A DNA stretch of 64,000 bases from Avena insularis. Its lineage: Eukaryota; Streptophyta; Magnoliopsida; Poales; Poaceae. Below the pieces are notes generated by a model. It saw only the letters and a list, made by a program, of their open reading frames with translations. It searched no databases and was not told the origin of the DNA. The stretch lies in assembly GCA_023614405.1 (NCBI GenBank), contig CM042686.1:352912329-352976328 (forward strand), given 5' to 3'. The first letter of the stretch is position 1; each line of letters starts with the position of its first letter. The position numbers and the translations under genes were made by a program. This document shows, in pieces, positions 61,701 through 64,000 of the stretch.

Positions 61701-64000
61701 CTAACAACAATTGGGGTCTTGCATGTGTGTTCTCTTTAGAGACCACACATGGATCCACCAGTGTCATTGCATGTGTATTCTTTTCACAATCCACCTATGG
61801 ATCTAGCAGTGTCATCGCATGTGTGCTAATTTTACTAACAACAACTAGAGTCATTGCATGTGTGTTCACTTCAGAGACCACACATGGATCCACAAGTGTC
61901 ATTGCATGTGTATTCTTTTTACTAACAACAACCAGAGTCATTGCATGTGTGTTCTCTTCACAATCCACCTATGGATCCACCAGTGTCATTGCATGTGTGT
62001 TCTTTTTACTAACAACAACTGGAGTCATTTCATGTGTGTTCTTTTCACATACCACATATGGATCCACCAGTGTCATTGAAATGTGTGCTCTTTTCAGAAT
62101 CCACCTATGGATCCACCAGTGTCATTGCATGTGTGTTCGTTTTACTAACAACAACTGGAATCATTGCATGTGTGTTCTTTTCACATACCACATATGGATC
62201 CACCGGTGTCATTGAAATGAGTGTTCTCTTCACAATCCACCTATGGATCCACTAGTGTCATTGCATGTGTGTTCTTTTCACAATCCACCTATGGATCCAG
62301 CAGTGTCATTGCATGTGTGCTCTTTTTACAATCCACCTATGGATTCACCAGTGTCATTGCATGTGTGTTCTTATTACTAACAACAACTAGAGTCATTTCA
62401 TGTGTGTTCTTTTCACATACCACATATGGATCAACCAGTGTCATTGAAATGTGTGTTGGTTTCACAATCCACCTATGGATCCACCAAAGTGTCATTGCAT
62501 GTGTGTTCTTTTTACTAACAACAACTGGAGTGATTTCATGTGTGTTCTTTTCACATACCACATATGGATCCACCATTGTCGTTGCATGTGCGCTCTTTTC
62601 ACAAACCACCTATGGATCCAGAGTGTCATTGCATGTGTGCTCCTTTTACTAACAACAAAGACTCGTTGCATGTGTGTTCTCTTCACATACCACATATGGA
62701 TCCACCGATGTCATTGAAATGTGTGTTCTTTTCACATACCACATATGGATCCACCAGTGTCATTGCATGTGTGCTTTTTTTACTAACAATAATTGGGGCC
62801 TTGCATGTGTGTTCTCTTCAGAGACCACACATGGATCCACTAGTGGCATTGCATGTGTGTTCTTTTCACAATCCACCTATGGATCCAGCAGTGTCATTGC
62901 ATGTGTGCTCTTTTTACTAACAACAACCAGAGTCATTGCATGTGTGTTCTCTTCAGAGACCACACATGGATCCACCAGTGTTATTGCATGTGTGTTCTTT
63001 TTACTAACAACAACCAGAGTCATTGCATGTGTGTTCTCTTCACAATCCACCTATGGATCCACCAGTGTCATTGCATGTGTGTTCTTTTTACTAACAACAA
63101 CTGGAGTCATTTCATTACTGTTCTTTTCACATACCACAGATGGATCCACCAGTGTCATTGAAATGTGTGTTCTCTTCAGAGACCACACATGGATCCACCA
63201 GTGTCATTGCATGTGTGTTCTTTTTACTAACAACAACCAGAGTCATTTCTTGTGTGTTATTTTCACATACCACGTATGGATCCACTTGTGTCATTGAAAT
63301 GTGTGCTCTTTTCACAATCCACCTATGGATCCACCTGTGTCATTGCATGTGTGTTCTTTTCACTAATAACAACTGGAGTCATTTCATGTGTGTTCTTTTC
63401 ACATACCACATATGGATCCACCAGTGTCATTGCATGTGTTCTCTCTTCACATACCACCTATGGATCCACCGGTGTCATTGCATGTGTGGTCTCTTCATAA
63501 TCCACCTATGGATCCACCAGTGTCATTGCATGTGTGTTCTTTTTACTAACAACAACTAGAGTCATTTCATGTGTGTTCTTTTCACATACCACATATGGAT
63601 CCACTAGTGTCATTGCATGTGTTCTCTTTTCACAATCCACCTATGGATCCACCAGTGTCATTGCATGTGTGTTCTTTTCACATACCACATATGGATCCAC
63701 CAGTGTCATTGCATGTGTGCTTTTTTTACTAACAACAATTGGGGTCTTGCATGTGTTCTCTTTAGAGACCACACATGGATCCTGATTTCATTGCATGTGT
63801 ATTCTTTTCACAATCCACCTATGGATCCAAGTGTCATCGCATGTGTGCTAATTCTTGACAACAACGAGTCATTGCATGTGTGTTCACTTCAGAGACCACA
63901 CATGGATCCACAGTGTCATTGCATGTGTGCTCTTTTTACTAACAACAACCAGTCATTGCATGTGTGTTCTTTTCACAATCCACCTATGGATCCACCAGTG
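58723..64000. repeat. Satellite array, block 3
   Basis: This block has the same monomer classes and extends past the window end. The first 137 bp (58723-58859) repeat, with few changes, the last 137 bp before element B (45855-45991). The next kilobase follows block 1 from 7658 to 8649 with one roughly 135-bp length difference, then continues into the sequence found right of element A. The last 250 bp show several lost bases near CAG words. Confidence 0.97.
61311..62020. repeat. 354/356-bp tandem duplication in block 3
   Basis: Segments 61311-61664 and 61665-62020 have the same order of variants. The second starts inside a 39-bp monomer, giving the hybrid ACAACAACTGGATCCACC. The 2-bp length difference comes from a GGATCCTGATG monomer in the first copy. 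Confidence 0.85.

Overview
The window looks like heterochromatin from a large plant genome, most likely a grass. No host gene is recognisable. The evidence is three-fold: about 29 kb of AT-rich tandem satellite, two nested Ty3/gypsy chromovirus-type LTR retrotransposons with very long LTRs (about 3.25 kb and 4.64 kb), and primer binding sites matching plant initiator-methionine tRNA. The species cannot be read from the sequence, and I do not recognise the satellite family.

Layout. (1) 1-8649: satellite built from related 48-bp and 39-bp monomers, with 49-bp and 38-bp variants, including a 1168-bp tandem duplication. (2) 8650-30863: composite retrotransposon A, arranged LTR / internal / LTR / internal / LTR, flanked by a perfect 5-bp target-site duplication GTGTT that lies within a satellite monomer. 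Each internal region has a PBS, two extra pre-gag reading frames, gag with a zinc knuckle, protease, reverse transcriptase, RNase H, integrase, a chromodomain-like tail and a PPT. All are broken by frameshifts, and two nonsense codons in pol are shared by both copies. (3) 30864-45991: satellite organised as higher-order repeats of about 2.84 kb, one of them a 1.77-kb deletion form. (4) 45992-58722: composite retrotransposon B, arranged LTR / degenerate internal / LTR / truncated internal. It has no right-hand LTR, and its internal region keeps only scraps of pol. (5) 58723-64000: satellite again, with a 354/356-bp tandem duplication whose breakpoint is visible in a hybrid monomer. The array runs off both ends of the window.

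How it fits together. The satellite came first, and both elements inserted into it in the same (+) orientation. Uninterrupted sibling repeats elsewhere in the window preserve the empty site of each element. Both elements then show tandem LTR structures, as expected if LTR-LTR and satellite-satellite unequal exchange are active here. The long reading frames in the satellite follow from monomers whose lengths are multiples of three and do not look like genes. Many small indels between otherwise near-identical copies sit at CAG/CTG/CG-rich words. Part of the apparent gene decay may therefore be consensus error, and exact frameshift counts should not be trusted.
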